The notes: generated by a model from the sequence alone, not told the origin. A stretch of 64,000 nt of DNA from Shewanella mangrovi (GCF_000753795.1 NZ_JPEO01000005.1:1-64000); one strand, 5' to 3'. Shown: positions 38,121 through 47,162, counted from the stretch's first letter. Numbers and translations are program-made.

Positions 38121-38786
38121 ATGTTTGAGTTTCTACTGAGCGATCAGAATTTTCTTTTCAGTTGTGCCTTGTGCTTGATGTTGTTGCTAGCGCTAGTGGA
38201 AGGTGTTGGTGCTCTTGTGGGCATCTCATTAGGGAATTTGATTGATCAGTTGTTGCCGGTCGATCTCGACATTGATGCCGATGCCGGCGTGGAACTGGCT
38301 AATCCGGCTAATGGCGTAACGGCGCTGCTCGGCTGGCTTTGTTTTGCCAAACTGCCGTTTCTGGTATGGCTCATTCTGGCGTTGACCAGCTTTAGTGTCA
38401 GCGGCTATGTGGTGAATGCCACTGCACAAAATCTATTTGGCACTTTGTTGCCACTTTATATCAGCTTACCGGTCGCGATTGTGGCCATGTTGTGGTTAAC
38501 GCGCATGATTGGCCAGCCATTGGCGCGTTTACTGCCGAAAAACGAATCTTCCGCCATCAGCAGCCGCTCATTTGTGGGCAAATCGGCGCGGATCACTATT
38601 GGCACAGCTCGGCGAGAACTGCCTGCCGAAGCAGTGTTAGTCGATGATTTCGGCCAGAAACATTACATTTTGGTGGCGCCCGAAGATGACAGCGTGTTGC
38701 CTGCCGGCACCGAAGTCGCCTTACTCGAAAAAACCAAACGTCACTTCATCGTGAAAGCACTCAATTCCCATTCATCATTAAGTTAA
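38121..38786 (+). CDS. yqiJ: YqiJ-family membrane protein with OB-fold end
   Basis: A 221-residue protein with three or four membrane segments in its first 140 residues and a C-terminal OB-fold-like domain (SFVGKSARITIGTARRELPAEA). This matches YqiJ, the usual partner of the flotillin YqiK. It is 10 bases upstream of yqiK. ATG 38121 follows GGAAG by 9 bases; the frame opens 11 codons earlier at TTG. Similar NfeD-like partners help organise membrane microdomains, but the exact role is unknown. Confidence 0.82.
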   Translation: MFEFLLSDQNFLFSCALCLMLLLALVEGVGALVGISLGNLIDQLLPVDLDIDADAGVELANPANGVTALLGWLCFAKLPFLVWLILALTSFSVSGYVVNATAQNLFGTLLPLYISLPVAIVAMLWLTRMIGQPLARLLPKNESSAISSRSFVGKSARITIGTARRELPAEAVLVDDFGQKHYILVAPEDDSVLPAGTEVALLEKTKRHFIVKALNSHSSLS

Positions 38787-38796
38787 AAGAGGACGT

Positions 38797-40626
38797 ATGA
38801 ACGAATTTGTTCAGTCAGGTACTACGGATAACCTGAGCTTGATGTTAATTATTGCCGGCGTGGTGGTGGTTGCCATTCTCGCTATTGGTTTGATTTTTGC
38901 CAAATTGTATAAGCGTGCCACCAAAGAAACCGCCTTTGTACGTACCGGTTTAGGCGGTGAGAAAGTGGTTAAAGATGGCGGTGCCGTCGTGTTGCCGGTA
39001 TTGCATGAAGTGATGCCAGTGAACATGACCACACTGCGCATTGAAGTGGTCCGCGATCTAAAATCGGCGCTGATCACCAAAGACCGCATGCGGGTGGATG
39101 TACGCGCCGAGTTTTATCTGCGGGTGGCGCCAACCACCGAAGGTATCTCGATGGCGGCACAAACTTTAGGTTATCGCACCATGGACTCTGACCAAGTGAA
39201 AGAGTTGATGGAAGGTAAGTTCGTTGACGTATTGCGTGCAGTTGCGGCCGAAATGACCATGACCGAAATGCATGAGCAGCGGGCCGACTTTGTGCAGCGG
39301 GTGCAAAACAACGTCGCAACCGATCTGGAGAAGAACGGCTTGGAGCTGGAGTCAGTGTCGCTGACCGGCTTTGACCAAACGAATCTCGAGTATTTTGATG
39401 CCAATAACGCCTTTGACGCCGAAGGTCGTGCGCGTTTGACGCGTATCATTCAGGAAAAACGCAAAGAAACCAACGATATTGAGCAGCAAACCCGGATTCA
39501 GATTGAAACCCGTAATCTCGAAGCTGACAAACAATCGTTGGATATCAGTAAGGCCAAAGAACAAGCATCACTGGAGCAGCAACGTGATCTGGAATTCTCC
39601 CGTGCCGAACAGAAAACCCTGATTGCCCAACAGGCGGCTGAAAAAGCGCGTGAATCTGAAGTTGCCGAGATCAATAAAGAGCGTGCCATTCAACAGGCAC
39701 GGATTGAGAAAGAGCAGGTGATCGAACAGCGCGAAATCGAGCGTAAAAAGGCGATTGAAGCGTCGAAAATCGATCAAGAGCAAACCATTCGCGAGAAGCA
39801 AATTGAGCAGCAACGCGCCGTTGAAGTTGCGGAGCAGAGCAAGCAAGTGGCGGTGGCGGTGAAATCGAAAGAAGAATCCGTTGCCCGCGCTGATGCAGCC
39901 AGCGAAGAGCGTAAGAAAGTAGAAGCCGAAGAAGCGGTTATCACCGCGCGTCAATTGGCCGAAGCCAACCGTAAGAAACAGATTGAAGTGCTGGAAGCCA
40001 GCCAAGAAGCTGAACGTGAAGCCGTTGCGGTGAAAGTGGCCGCAGAAGCGGAGAACTCCGCCTCGAAAGCTCGCGCCGAAGCGTTAGTGACTGAAGCAGA
40101 AGCGAGTGCCCAAGCCGAGCGCATCAGAGCAGAAGCGAAAGCGCGTAGCTATGAGGTAGAAGCTGAAGGTAAGCGCATGCTCAACGAAGCCGATAACGTG
40201 CTGAGCTTAGAGCAAATTGAGCTTCAAAAAGCGATTCAGATCCTCAAAGTGCTGCCAGACATCATCGCGCAAACTGTGAAACCTCTGGAACATATCGACA
40301 GTATTAAGATTTTGCAGGGCTATAACGGCTTAGGCAGCAGCGCTAGTGCTGGCGAAGGCGTCAGTGCCGAAGGCAGTCTGTCGGAGCAGATCACCAATGC
40401 CGCGCTGAAGTATCGTGCTAATGCGCCTATGGTGGACGCTATGTTGTCAGAACTCGGCATGGTCAAGCAGGGTGAAGGTCTGGAGCAGTTATTGAGTGGT
40501 AGTGCCGCCATCACTCAAAGCGCAATCCACAGTAAAGCGGTGAAGGGGACTACAGTAGATAGCGCACCGTTAAAAACCAACGGAACTACGCCACCGGCTG
40601 CAGATGTAGCCGCTGACATCGAATAA
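38797..40626 (+). CDS. yqiK: Flotillin-family protein YqiK
   Basis: A 609-residue protein: one N-terminal membrane helix (about residues 17-37), an SPFH/band-7 domain (about 45-210), a very long charged coiled coil rich in Glu, Lys, Arg and Gln (about 215-470), and a flotillin C-terminal region ending in Ala/Ser/Thr-rich sequence. Flotillins oligomerise at the inner membrane and mark fluid or ordered microdomains. It follows yqiJ by 10 bases and ends at a strong terminator. Confidence 0.9.
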   Translation: MNEFVQSGTTDNLSLMLIIAGVVVVAILAIGLIFAKLYKRATKETAFVRTGLGGEKVVKDGGAVVLPVLHEVMPVNMTTLRIEVVRDLKSALITKDRMRVDVRAEFYLRVAPTTEGISMAAQTLGYRTMDSDQVKELMEGKFVDVLRAVAAEMTMTEMHEQRADFVQRVQNNVATDLEKNGLELESVSLTGFDQTNLEYFDANNAFDAEGRARLTRIIQEKRKETNDIEQQTRIQIETRNLEADKQSLDISKAKEQASLEQQRDLEFSRAEQKTLIAQQAAEKARESEVAEINKERAIQQARIEKEQVIEQREIERKKAIEASKIDQEQTIREKQIEQQRAVEVAEQSKQVAVAVKSKEESVARADAASEERKKVEAEEAVITARQLAEANRKKQIEVLEASQEAEREAVAVKVAAEAENSASKARAEALVTEAEASAQAERIRAEAKARSYEVEAEGKRMLNEADNVLSLEQIELQKAIQILKVLPDIIAQTVKPLEHIDSIKILQGYNGLGSSASAGEGVSAEGSLSEQITNAALKYRANAPMVDAMLSELGMVKQGEGLEQLLSGSAAITQSAIHSKAVKGTTVDSAPLKTNGTTPPAADVAADIE

Positions 40627-40644
40627 GTATTGATTCAGCATCTT

Positions 40645-40671
40645 AAAGCACAGCTAAGGCTGTGCTTTTTT
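40645..40671 (+). terminator. yqiK rho-independent terminator
   Basis: Stem AAAGCACAGC / GCTGTGCTTT with a TAAG loop and a following T-run. The GCACAGC/GCTGTGC stem recurs in the terminator at 45395. Confidence 0.9.
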
Positions 40672-40858
40672 ATGCTTAGCTTCTTGCTCTTACAGGAGTA
40701 ATACTCTTCTTAACTCGTTGTTGGACAACTCGATTTGTTTAATTATGAGATACTACAAAGGCGATGGAGTGGTTCGTGCATTGCTAATTGGTTGACGCAG
40801 TGTAGGAAGTCCTGTGGATGTTACGTTACTCATGACCTTAACGAAATTAAGTAACTTG

Positions 40859-41263
40859 TTATAACTCTCGTTTCCACGGTAAATCTTCAACCGGTTTAAC
40901 GCCTTGATAATTACAATTTATAAAGTATTCAAAGTCTAAATGCCTCCCATTAACGAGTACACTTCCTATTGCCTCATTACAATCATTAGTAAATTGAATA
41001 TACCTAAGAATATCGCGAATTTGGATCTTAGTGCCTTTGGGTAACAAAGCTATTCGTTTCCCGCTAGCACAGCAATCAGACTGGCTTACCAAAGTATTTT
41101 CAAAAAAGCTGTAGTTGTGCTCATCAACTTCAAACAAGGCCATATCTTCAGCGAGATAGAAGTATCCACCCACATATTCTGGGTAGTAACTAGACATGCT
41201 TTCAGTTTCTGCTGCACATGCTGTGATTAGCGTGATTGATAGAAAAACGAGAATCTTACGCAT
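40859..41263 (-). CDS. Small lipoprotein of unknown function
   Basis: A 134-residue predicted lipoprotein. The N-terminus MRKILVFLSITLITACA has a lipobox with the lipidated Cys at residue 16. The mature part has a CC pair (SDCCASGKR) and two further Cys (DC, INC) but no recognised domain. ATG 41263 was chosen because it gives the lipobox; the frame runs back 49 codons into sequence overlapping the next gene. The AT-rich composition and lack of known relatives suggest an acquired gene. Confidence 0.6.
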   Translation of the reverse strand: MRKILVFLSITLITACAAETESMSSYYPEYVGGYFYLAEDMALFEVDEHNYSFFENTLVSQSDCCASGKRIALLPKGTKIQIRDILRYIQFTNDCNEAIGSVLVNGRHLDFEYFINCNYQGVKPVEDLPWKREL

Positions 41264-41303
41264 ACTTTTCTTGAGTACTATCGGCCCCAGCAGGCTGACT
41301 TTG

Positions 41304-41990
41304 TTAGGCATTTGCTTGGGCCTCTTTCTGGAGGCCATGATAATTTTTATACCTAAAGTCCCTAGAGTCTCTAAAGCAAGGAGGCAACCCCTCTGGGAAG
41401 CGCTCTCCACCGAGAAATTCTAGAATATCTGATAAATAGGTTGTTACTCTAATCCAAGCATTTCGGAATGACTCAATTATCTCTTCATCAAAACCTTCAA
41501 TGTGCCACTCTCTGATAAGAGCTAAAACCTGAACTTCATCTGGCGCTAAAGCCTGCATTAGTATTGGCTCTTTCTCAGAGCGCTCGATAAACCTCTTAAT
41601 CGCAAGATCGCTATCTTCAAAGGGATCAACATAAAAACCAAATTGCATCTTGATCGTATACCCTCTAATAGATGCCACAAAAGCTTTGCTCTCTGGCTTT
41701 AACATTGACTTGTGAACGATATGACGACGATGCTGGATTATTTTGGAGAAAAGAGGATCTACTAACTCTAATTCTTTTCTAATTGGCTTATGCCACGCAG
41801 GAAATCCGTCATGGTTTTGTAGTGCCATATTGATCATATCGGGAATTTCCCGCAAAGATCGTATAAAGGCATTCATAGAATACCTAAGAGCGTCCGCGTC
41901 ATGATAGTTACCTTCAATCTGATGAAGATACCAGTGGCTCTCTTGCCATCTATCCAACGCAGCTTCAATTTTGTCGTGAGCACAACTCAT
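41304..41990 (-). CDS. Unknown protein with HEPN-like R-x4-H motif
   Basis: A 228-residue, mostly helical, probably cytoplasmic protein not recognised as a named family. R88-R-H-I-V-H93 fits the R-x4-6-H signature of HEPN ribonuclease-like domains, set in a helical context (DPLFSKIIQHRRHIVHKSM). ATG 41990 follows an AGG and the core GTTAGGC; an ATG ten codons earlier lacks a ribosome site. The stop codon lies inside GCCTAAC, the inverted form of the upstream core. The gene is AT-rich compared with its neighbours. HEPN function is inference only. Confidence 0.6.
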   Translation of the reverse strand: MSCAHDKIEAALDRWQESHWYLHQIEGNYHDADALRYSMNAFIRSLREIPDMINMALQNHDGFPAWHKPIRKELELVDPLFSKIIQHRRHIVHKSMLKPESKAFVASIRGYTIKMQFGFYVDPFEDSDLAIKRFIERSEKEPILMQALAPDEVQVLALIREWHIEGFDEEIIESFRNAWIRVTTYLSDILEFLGGERFPEGLPPCFRDSRDFRYKNYHGLQKEAQANA

Positions 41991-42483
41991 GTGTATGCCT
42001 AACAGATTATTAGTGCGCATTTATGAGGTTAGATTACTAAAAATACGCATTGTTAACTCTTTGTATTAAAAAGAAGTTATCAGCTTTTCCTCAAATACAC
42101 TATCCGGGAAACGCCGCATGTGCGTTTCCCCAACCTAGTATTTTGCGAATTCAAATTTAACTAATTGATTTTAATGCCGTTTATTATTTTTAATAATGAG
42201 GGAGTGCCCACGAAGATGTGCTCAGAATCGACCAAAATACAGGGGAGTTTGATACGACTGCATTGCTGCCCAGTTTTTCGGCTTCCTGATGAACGACACG
42301 ATACAGGATGTTGTCTCTCAATATCCGTCTTATAAGCAATGGCAAGTGACCATTTCTTTCATGATCCATCGCCTGCCTAGCCATTATTCGCTTTTCATAT
42401 AAAAAGCCCCACATCAAATAACTTTTTAGTTACACTGATAACTATCGACCTCACGCTAGCCACAACGCCTTGGAGACAGAGAT
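41991..42483. other. Intergenic region in the accessory pocket
   Basis: About 490 AT-rich bases. It holds GTTAGGC (minus strand, 41997-42003), a perfect 9-base hairpin at 42106-42130, an AT hairpin near 42183-42198, and a minus-strand frame of up to 75 codons ending at 42190 with no good start or known family. The right end carries GGAG at 42472-42475, the ribosome site of the 42484 gene. No complete attC or transposase remnant was found. Confidence 0.5.
42106..42130. repeat. Perfect 9-bp inverted repeat hairpin
   Basis: GGGAAACGC and GCGTTTCCC are separated by a 7-base loop (CGCATGT). No T-run follows on either strand, so it is not a normal terminator. Confidence 0.7.
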
Positions 42484-45366
42484 TTGCCGCTAACGTTACG
42501 CCAGATAATGAGCCACCCGATCATGTTGATGTTTGTCGCCATTGGTTTGTGGATGCTCTATCCGCCCGTGGTCAACTACTTGGTGGATAAAACCAGTGTG
42601 TTTTATGTGGCGGCGGTAGCGCATTCGTTTGCCGCCGTCTGTACCTTGCTGTGCGTTGCCGTGATGCTGTTTCATCAGCGACGGGCGTTAGCCAAAGCGG
42701 TGTTAACCCGTGACAACCTGCGGAAGTTGTCACTGCCGACCCTCTTCTCCGGCATACTGATCTGTGCCAATCACTTGTTGTTATATGCCGCGTTAAGTCG
42801 TTCCAAAGACTTTGATGTGATAGCCATTTTGGTGTTTGAAACCTGGCCGATCCTATTTTTCTATATCGACAGCGCCTTACGACGCAATAAACGCAAGATT
42901 GCGCTGAGTGACTATGTCTTTTCCGGCGCTGCCTTTGCGGGCTTTTTAGTGCTGACTGCGCCCAATATTGATATGGCGGATTGGTTGTTACTCGACAGCC
43001 CGATGCTACAAACCATCGGCCTCGCCGCATTAGGTGGCTTGGCGATGGCCGTGAATTGCTATTTCCGTATGCGTTGCATGGATAACTGGACGGCGATTTC
43101 GGCCAACAACGGTCTCAACCTGAGTCATTTTCGTTGTGGTTTATTGACCGAAGCTGGGGTGCGCACCGTGGCCGCGCCATTGTTGATCATGGCGTTTGTA
43201 TTGTCCGGTAACGAGGTGCCCGCCGTCAGTGGCAGTAGTTTCCTGTTGTTGCTGTTTGTTGGGGTGGCGATATTAGCGCTGGGCAGTTTGCTGTATGACT
43301 TATCTGTGTTTCTCTCCAGCAACGCGTCTATCAGCGCCTTGTGGTATTTGATGCCGGTTGGCGCGGTGGTGATTCTGGCGGTCATGCAAGGGCGTTTGCT
43401 GAACCAGTACGAAGCTGTCGCATCGGTGTTGATTGTCTCGTCCAATATCTTCCTCGGACTGCGTTATCCGTTGCGTTCTTCGATGCTATTTCTGTTCGTC
43501 GCCGTGTGTAGTATCGGGTTGTGGATTCTGTTTATGCCGACGGCGGCAATTAACAGCTATTACGATTTGCTGGCGGTATCGACGGTCTTTTTTGTACTGT
43601 TGGCGACCTTCGCGCTAGATCGTACTGCCTCGCTTAATCGCGAACGTGAAGGTTTACTCGGTGATTTTAGCGAGCAGGTTATTGGCGTATTGGAGGCGCA
43701 GGGCAATTCGGCGTCAGAGCAGCAATACAGCAGTAACATCAAACAGTATGTACTTGGAAATCTGCACAGCTTTTTACGCGCATTTAAAAATTTACGGCAG
43801 CTCGCAGGCAACCAACAACACCTTGAACAGCTGAAATATGAGATGTTGCCTCAGGTCAAGCAGGATGACGGCAAACGCCAGCAACTGTTAGAGCTGTTTA
43901 AAATCGGCGATAAGCTGATGACGATTGAAAGCGACCGCATTTCGCCGGAAGAGTTTGTGATTTTGATTCTGCTTGGCGGCACCAATGTGTTTTTCTCGCT
44001 GGTGTTTCGACCACCGACCTTGTCCACGGGGCTGTTTGCGCTGATTGTCGGCGCCGCGGTCATCTATCTGCTGTTGATTATTTTCGAGCGCGACAAATAT
44101 GTGCGTATTCGCCACGACCACGCCTTAGTCTGCCGCAATCTGCTCAGCTATCTAAAACCCCATCCGGTGGCGGAGGCGCAGCAACCGCAGGTGTCACAGA
44201 CCGAGCAAGATATCGAGCGGGTGTTAAACACTCGAGCGGGTTCAGTGCAAAATCGCAGCACCGCTTACTGGGTGTTCGGCGTATTTGCTTTTCTCTTTGT
44301 CGGCTTCGGTTACGGCTTTCTGTTTGAGTCGTTGCAGCAACAACGCTCGTATGAAAGCTCGCCGCTGGTGGCCAGCAACAGTAAACCTGCGCCGCATGAA
44401 ATTCATATCGCACTGTTAGACTGGCCGTCGGCGCAGATAAAGAGCCATATTCTGGCGGAGATCATCAATCAGCACACTGAGTTAAAAGCGTCAGTGGTGT
44501 CGATGGCCAATGAGCAGGTGTTTCGCGCCATGGATGAGAAGGATGGCATTGTCGATGTGCATCCCGATTTGTGGGTAGAAAATAACAGTGAACTGATCCG
44601 TCGTTATGTACGAGCGTTTGGTACGGTCACACTGGGGGAACAGGCATCTCAAGCTGAGCAGGGCTTGTGTTACACCGATATCGGTCTGCCGAAGCAGCAA
44701 AGTTCATTGTCCTACACCCAGTTGCTGTCCAAAGAGACGGCACAAAAATTTGACCTCGACGGTGATGGTCTGGGTGATATCTGGGTCGGCGGGCAAGGCT
44801 GGGCATCGGTGGCAATTGAAAAACGCCGTCTGGCGGCATATGGCTTAGATAAGCAGTACCGTTTCCATGTGTTTGACACCGATGTGATGCAGATGCTGTT
44901 GCAACGTAATAATCGGCAGCAGTTGTCGAGCTTGTTCTTCTGCTACTACCCAGATGCGGTATTCAGAGATCAGCATGTGCATTTTGTGCAGGATAAAGCG
45001 TTTAATAAAGCGGCATGGGCGCAAATTAAACAGCCGCCGAAAGACAAGCTGAAAAGCTTGGGTGGCAGTGCGTGGCCCAATACCGAAATTCGCGTCGCTT
45101 ATCGCAGTTCGTTGGCGCAGCAGTCAGATGAAGTGATCAAACTGCTGAATCATTTTCAGATCAGCAACCAACAGTTGGTCAACATGTTAGCCAAAATGCA
45201 GTCTGGGCAGACCGCGCAGCAGCTTGCTAAGCAGTGGGTCGAGACCCATCAGGATAAAGTGCTGTCTTGGTTGACTGGGTTTGAACTTGTTTCCCCATCT
45301 GCCAATATCACGGCTGATGAGCCCAGTCACGGGAACCCGCAAGACGCGACCGGCGCTTTGCAGTAA
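42484..45366 (+). CDS. EamA/DMT-like membrane protein fused to a glycine-betaine-type binding domain
   Basis: A 960-residue protein. Residues about 10-330 form roughly ten membrane helices resembling EamA/DMT transporters. Two more helices lie at about 335-375, a charged, probably cytoplasmic segment at 380-490, two helices at 490-535 and one at 594-615. Residues about 638-925 then look like the OpuAC/ProX periplasmic betaine-binding fold (HIALLDWPSAQ, VDVHPDLWVEN, GQGWASVAIEK). A calcium-loop-like DLDGDGLGD is at 757-765. No ProV ATPase or ProW permease gene is adjacent. TTG 42484 is supported by GGAG with 8-base spacing. It could be a transporter with its own tethered binding protein or a solute sensor. 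It is flanked by its own terminator. Confidence 0.75.
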   Translation: MPLTLRQIMSHPIMLMFVAIGLWMLYPPVVNYLVDKTSVFYVAAVAHSFAAVCTLLCVAVMLFHQRRALAKAVLTRDNLRKLSLPTLFSGILICANHLLLYAALSRSKDFDVIAILVFETWPILFFYIDSALRRNKRKIALSDYVFSGAAFAGFLVLTAPNIDMADWLLLDSPMLQTIGLAALGGLAMAVNCYFRMRCMDNWTAISANNGLNLSHFRCGLLTEAGVRTVAAPLLIMAFVLSGNEVPAVSGSSFLLLLFVGVAILALGSLLYDLSVFLSSNASISALWYLMPVGAVVILAVMQGRLLNQYEAVASVLIVSSNIFLGLRYPLRSSMLFLFVAVCSIGLWILFMPTAAINSYYDLLAVSTVFFVLLATFALDRTASLNREREGLLGDFSEQVIGVLEAQGNSASEQQYSSNIKQYVLGNLHSFLRAFKNLRQLAGNQQHLEQLKYEMLPQVKQDDGKRQQLLELFKIGDKLMTIESDRISPEEFVILILLGGTNVFFSLVFRPPTLSTGLFALIVGAAVIYLLLIIFERDKYVRIRHDHALVCRNLLSYLKPHPVAEAQQPQVSQTEQDIERVLNTRAGSVQNRSTAYWVFGVFAFLFVGFGYGFLFESLQQQRSYESSPLVASNSKPAPHEIHIALLDWPSAQIKSHILAEIINQHTELKASVVSMANEQVFRAMDEKDGIVDVHPDLWVENNSELIRRYVRAFGTVTLGEQASQAEQGLCYTDIGLPKQQSSLSYTQLLSKETAQKFDLDGDGLGDIWVGGQGWASVAIEKRRLAAYGLDKQYRFHVFDTDVMQMLLQRNNRQQLSSLFFCYYPDAVFRDQHVHFVQDKAFNKAAWAQIKQPPKDKLKSLGGSAWPNTEIRVAYRSSLAQQSDEVIKLLNHFQISNQQLVNMLAKMQSGQTAQQLAKQWVETHQDKVLSWLTGFELVSPSANITADEPSHGNPQDATGALQ

Positions 45367-45394
45367 CAGCGATGCGGCGTGAGCAAGATGAGGC

Positions 45395-45422
45395 AAAAAG
45401 CACAGCGTCAGCTGTGCTTTTT
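45395..45422. terminator. Bidirectional terminator between the fusion gene and modE
   Basis: Stem AAAAAGCACAGC / GCTGTGCTTTTT with a GTCA loop, between convergent genes. Its stem matches that of the yqiK terminator at 40645. Confidence 0.92.
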
Positions 45423-45450
45423 GGTATTGGATACGGCTACCTATCAGCAG

Positions 45451-46233
45451 TTATTTCATGCTGGCGATAATGGCATTGCTTGGGGTAAAGCAGGCGTAGC
45501 AGTAATCGCCTTCTGCGAGACTAAATCCGACGATAGTATCGTTGCCGACAGAGGCATAAACGGCATCATTACCGCCGATATCGAGGGTGACTTCAGTGCG
45601 TGAATCGCCTTTTACCAATTGCGAAATAACACCGCGCAGTTGGTTGTTGCTGGAATCATCGTTGTGCAACTGAATCGAAACCGATGGCGCTTTAAATAGC
45701 AGCAGCACCTTTTTACCCACATTGAGCGCCAACTTTGCGGTGCTAGCGTGAGTGATCGACGCTTCTACAATCTGATTACCCGCCAACTTGAGGCGAATGC
45801 TATCGCTAAGGCTGTCTCCTTGGAGTGAGACCACCTCGGCGAGCAGTTGGTTACGGGCACTGGTTTCCAGTGAAAAATGCGCCATCAATTCCTGCAAGCT
45901 ACCCATGGGAACAGCTGCATCCACTAAGGCGGTCAACGCCATATCCTGCATTTGATCCATCAGGCTATAGAGTTGCAACAGACGTTCACCAAAAGGGGTT
46001 AGTTTGGCGCCACCGCCGCCTTTGCCCCCTTTGGCGCTATGCACCACCTCTTGCCCTGCAAGCGTGTTCATATCATTGATAGCATCCCAGGCCGCTTTAT
46101 AGCTAATGTCCGCCTCTTTAGCGCCTTGGCTAATAGAACCTGTACGTTGAACTTGCTGTAACAATTTGATTCTACGTGGGTTAGCAAATAGCTTGCTATC
46201 GTCATTCAGGGTAAGAAGTGCTTTAAGATCCAT
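45451..46233 (-). CDS. modE: Molybdate-dependent regulator ModE
   Basis: A 260-residue ModE. The N-terminal winged helix has FANPRRIKLLQQV and SISQGAKEADISYKAAWDAIN; GGKGGGGAKLT is the hinge-like glycine block. Two MOP-type molybdate-binding domains follow (SARNQLLAEVVSL and NQLRGVISQL). ATG 46233 aligns exactly with the E. coli start; upstream ATGs at 46239 and 46248 are in the same frame. ModE with molybdate represses modABC through the operator at 46327. Confidence 0.95.
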   Translation of the reverse strand: MDLKALLTLNDDSKLFANPRRIKLLQQVQRTGSISQGAKEADISYKAAWDAINDMNTLAGQEVVHSAKGGKGGGGAKLTPFGERLLQLYSLMDQMQDMALTALVDAAVPMGSLQELMAHFSLETSARNQLLAEVVSLQGDSLSDSIRLKLAGNQIVEASITHASTAKLALNVGKKVLLLFKAPSVSIQLHNDDSSNNQLRGVISQLVKGDSRTEVTLDIGGNDAVYASVGNDTIVGFSLAEGDYCYACFTPSNAIIASMK

Positions 46234-46326
46234 AATCATGTTATCCATTTGTAGCCAAAGCCATTGTCCTTGATTCACCCGCGAAAGGCTACTGCTGATC
46301 AAAAAAGTCACAGATAATCCTTGTTC

Positions 46327-46354
46327 ATCGTTATATAGTTTAGTATATAACGAA
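46327..46354. promoter_or_regulatory. ModE operator
   Basis: ATCGTTATATA, a 6-base spacer GTTTAG, then TATATAACGAA: almost perfect to the E. coli ModE palindrome. It lies 37 bases upstream of modA and between modA and modE, so molybdate-loaded ModE should repress modABC and may affect modE. Confidence 0.93.
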
Positions 46355-46391
46355 TACTCAAGACTAAGATGACTTACTAGGGACGAGAACA

Positions 46392-47159
46392 ATGAAAGTT
46401 GGAATCAAGCTGTTACTGGGGGCGATTATCGCCAGTTCAGTCTCATTTGCAGCCTTGGCAAAAGAGCAAATTACCGTGTTTGCCGCGGCATCATTAACTA
46501 ACGCGATGACCGACATCGGTAAACAATTTGACCAGACCCACGACACGGAAACGCGTTTCTCCTTTGCTTCTTCATCAACATTGGCGCGTCAGATAGCCCA
46601 AGGCGCACCCGCCGAGATGTTTTTATCGGCCAACCAAAAGTGGATGGATTATCTGCAAGAGCAACAGGTGATCGATACCGCCAGTCGTTACACCTTACTG
46701 CACAACGCGTTGGTAATGATTGCGCCCAAATCACGGCCACTGCCCAGTGTCGTTGTTGATAGCAAGTTAGACCTTGCCACAGTGATTGGCGATAGCCGCA
46801 TGGCGGTGGGCGATCCAGATCATGTGCCTGCTGGACGTTATGCTAAGCAAGCGTTGGAAAACTTAGGTCTGTGGTCGGCGGCCGAGCCATTACTGGCACG
46901 CGCTAACAACGTGCGAGCAGCATTGGCGCTGGTGGAACGTGGTGAGGCCAGTTTAGGTATCGTTTATGCCACAGATGCCTTGGTGTCAACGCAAGTCAAA
47001 ACGGTGGCGGAATTCCCCGCTACTAGCCATAAGCCAATTGCCTATCCGGTGGCTTTGACGTCAGCTCAGCCAACTGCTGCCACAAAAGCGCTGTATGACT
47101 ACCTGAAAACGGATGAAGCCAAAGCGATATTCATCAAGTACGGCTTTAAGGTGCAGTAA
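46392..47159 (+). CDS. modA: Molybdate-binding protein ModA
   Basis: A 255-residue periplasmic protein with a signal peptide cut near residue 23 (ALAKEQ). FAAASLTNAM, FSFASSSTLARQIAQGAPAE and VGDPDHVPAGRYAKQAL are the ModA oxyanion-contact blocks. It binds molybdate (or tungstate) for ModBC. It starts downstream of the ModE operator and leads modABC. Confidence 0.95.
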   Translation: MKVGIKLLLGAIIASSVSFAALAKEQITVFAAASLTNAMTDIGKQFDQTHDTETRFSFASSSTLARQIAQGAPAEMFLSANQKWMDYLQEQQVIDTASRYTLLHNALVMIAPKSRPLPSVVVDSKLDLATVIGDSRMAVGDPDHVPAGRYAKQALENLGLWSAAEPLLARANNVRAALALVERGEASLGIVYATDALVSTQVKTVAEFPATSHKPIAYPVALTSAQPTAATKALYDYLKTDEAKAIFIKYGFKVQ

Positions 47160-47162
47160 GCC

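Noticed and set aside
41281..42060. Complete attC sites around the HEPN-like gene
   Set aside because: The 7-base cores are present, but neither side has the paired inner arms or a second core at the right distance.
42190..42417. 75-codon minus-strand frame in the accessory pocket
   Set aside because: Weak start signals, no recognised domain, and no coding bias that I can judge by eye. Mentioned only within the region entry.
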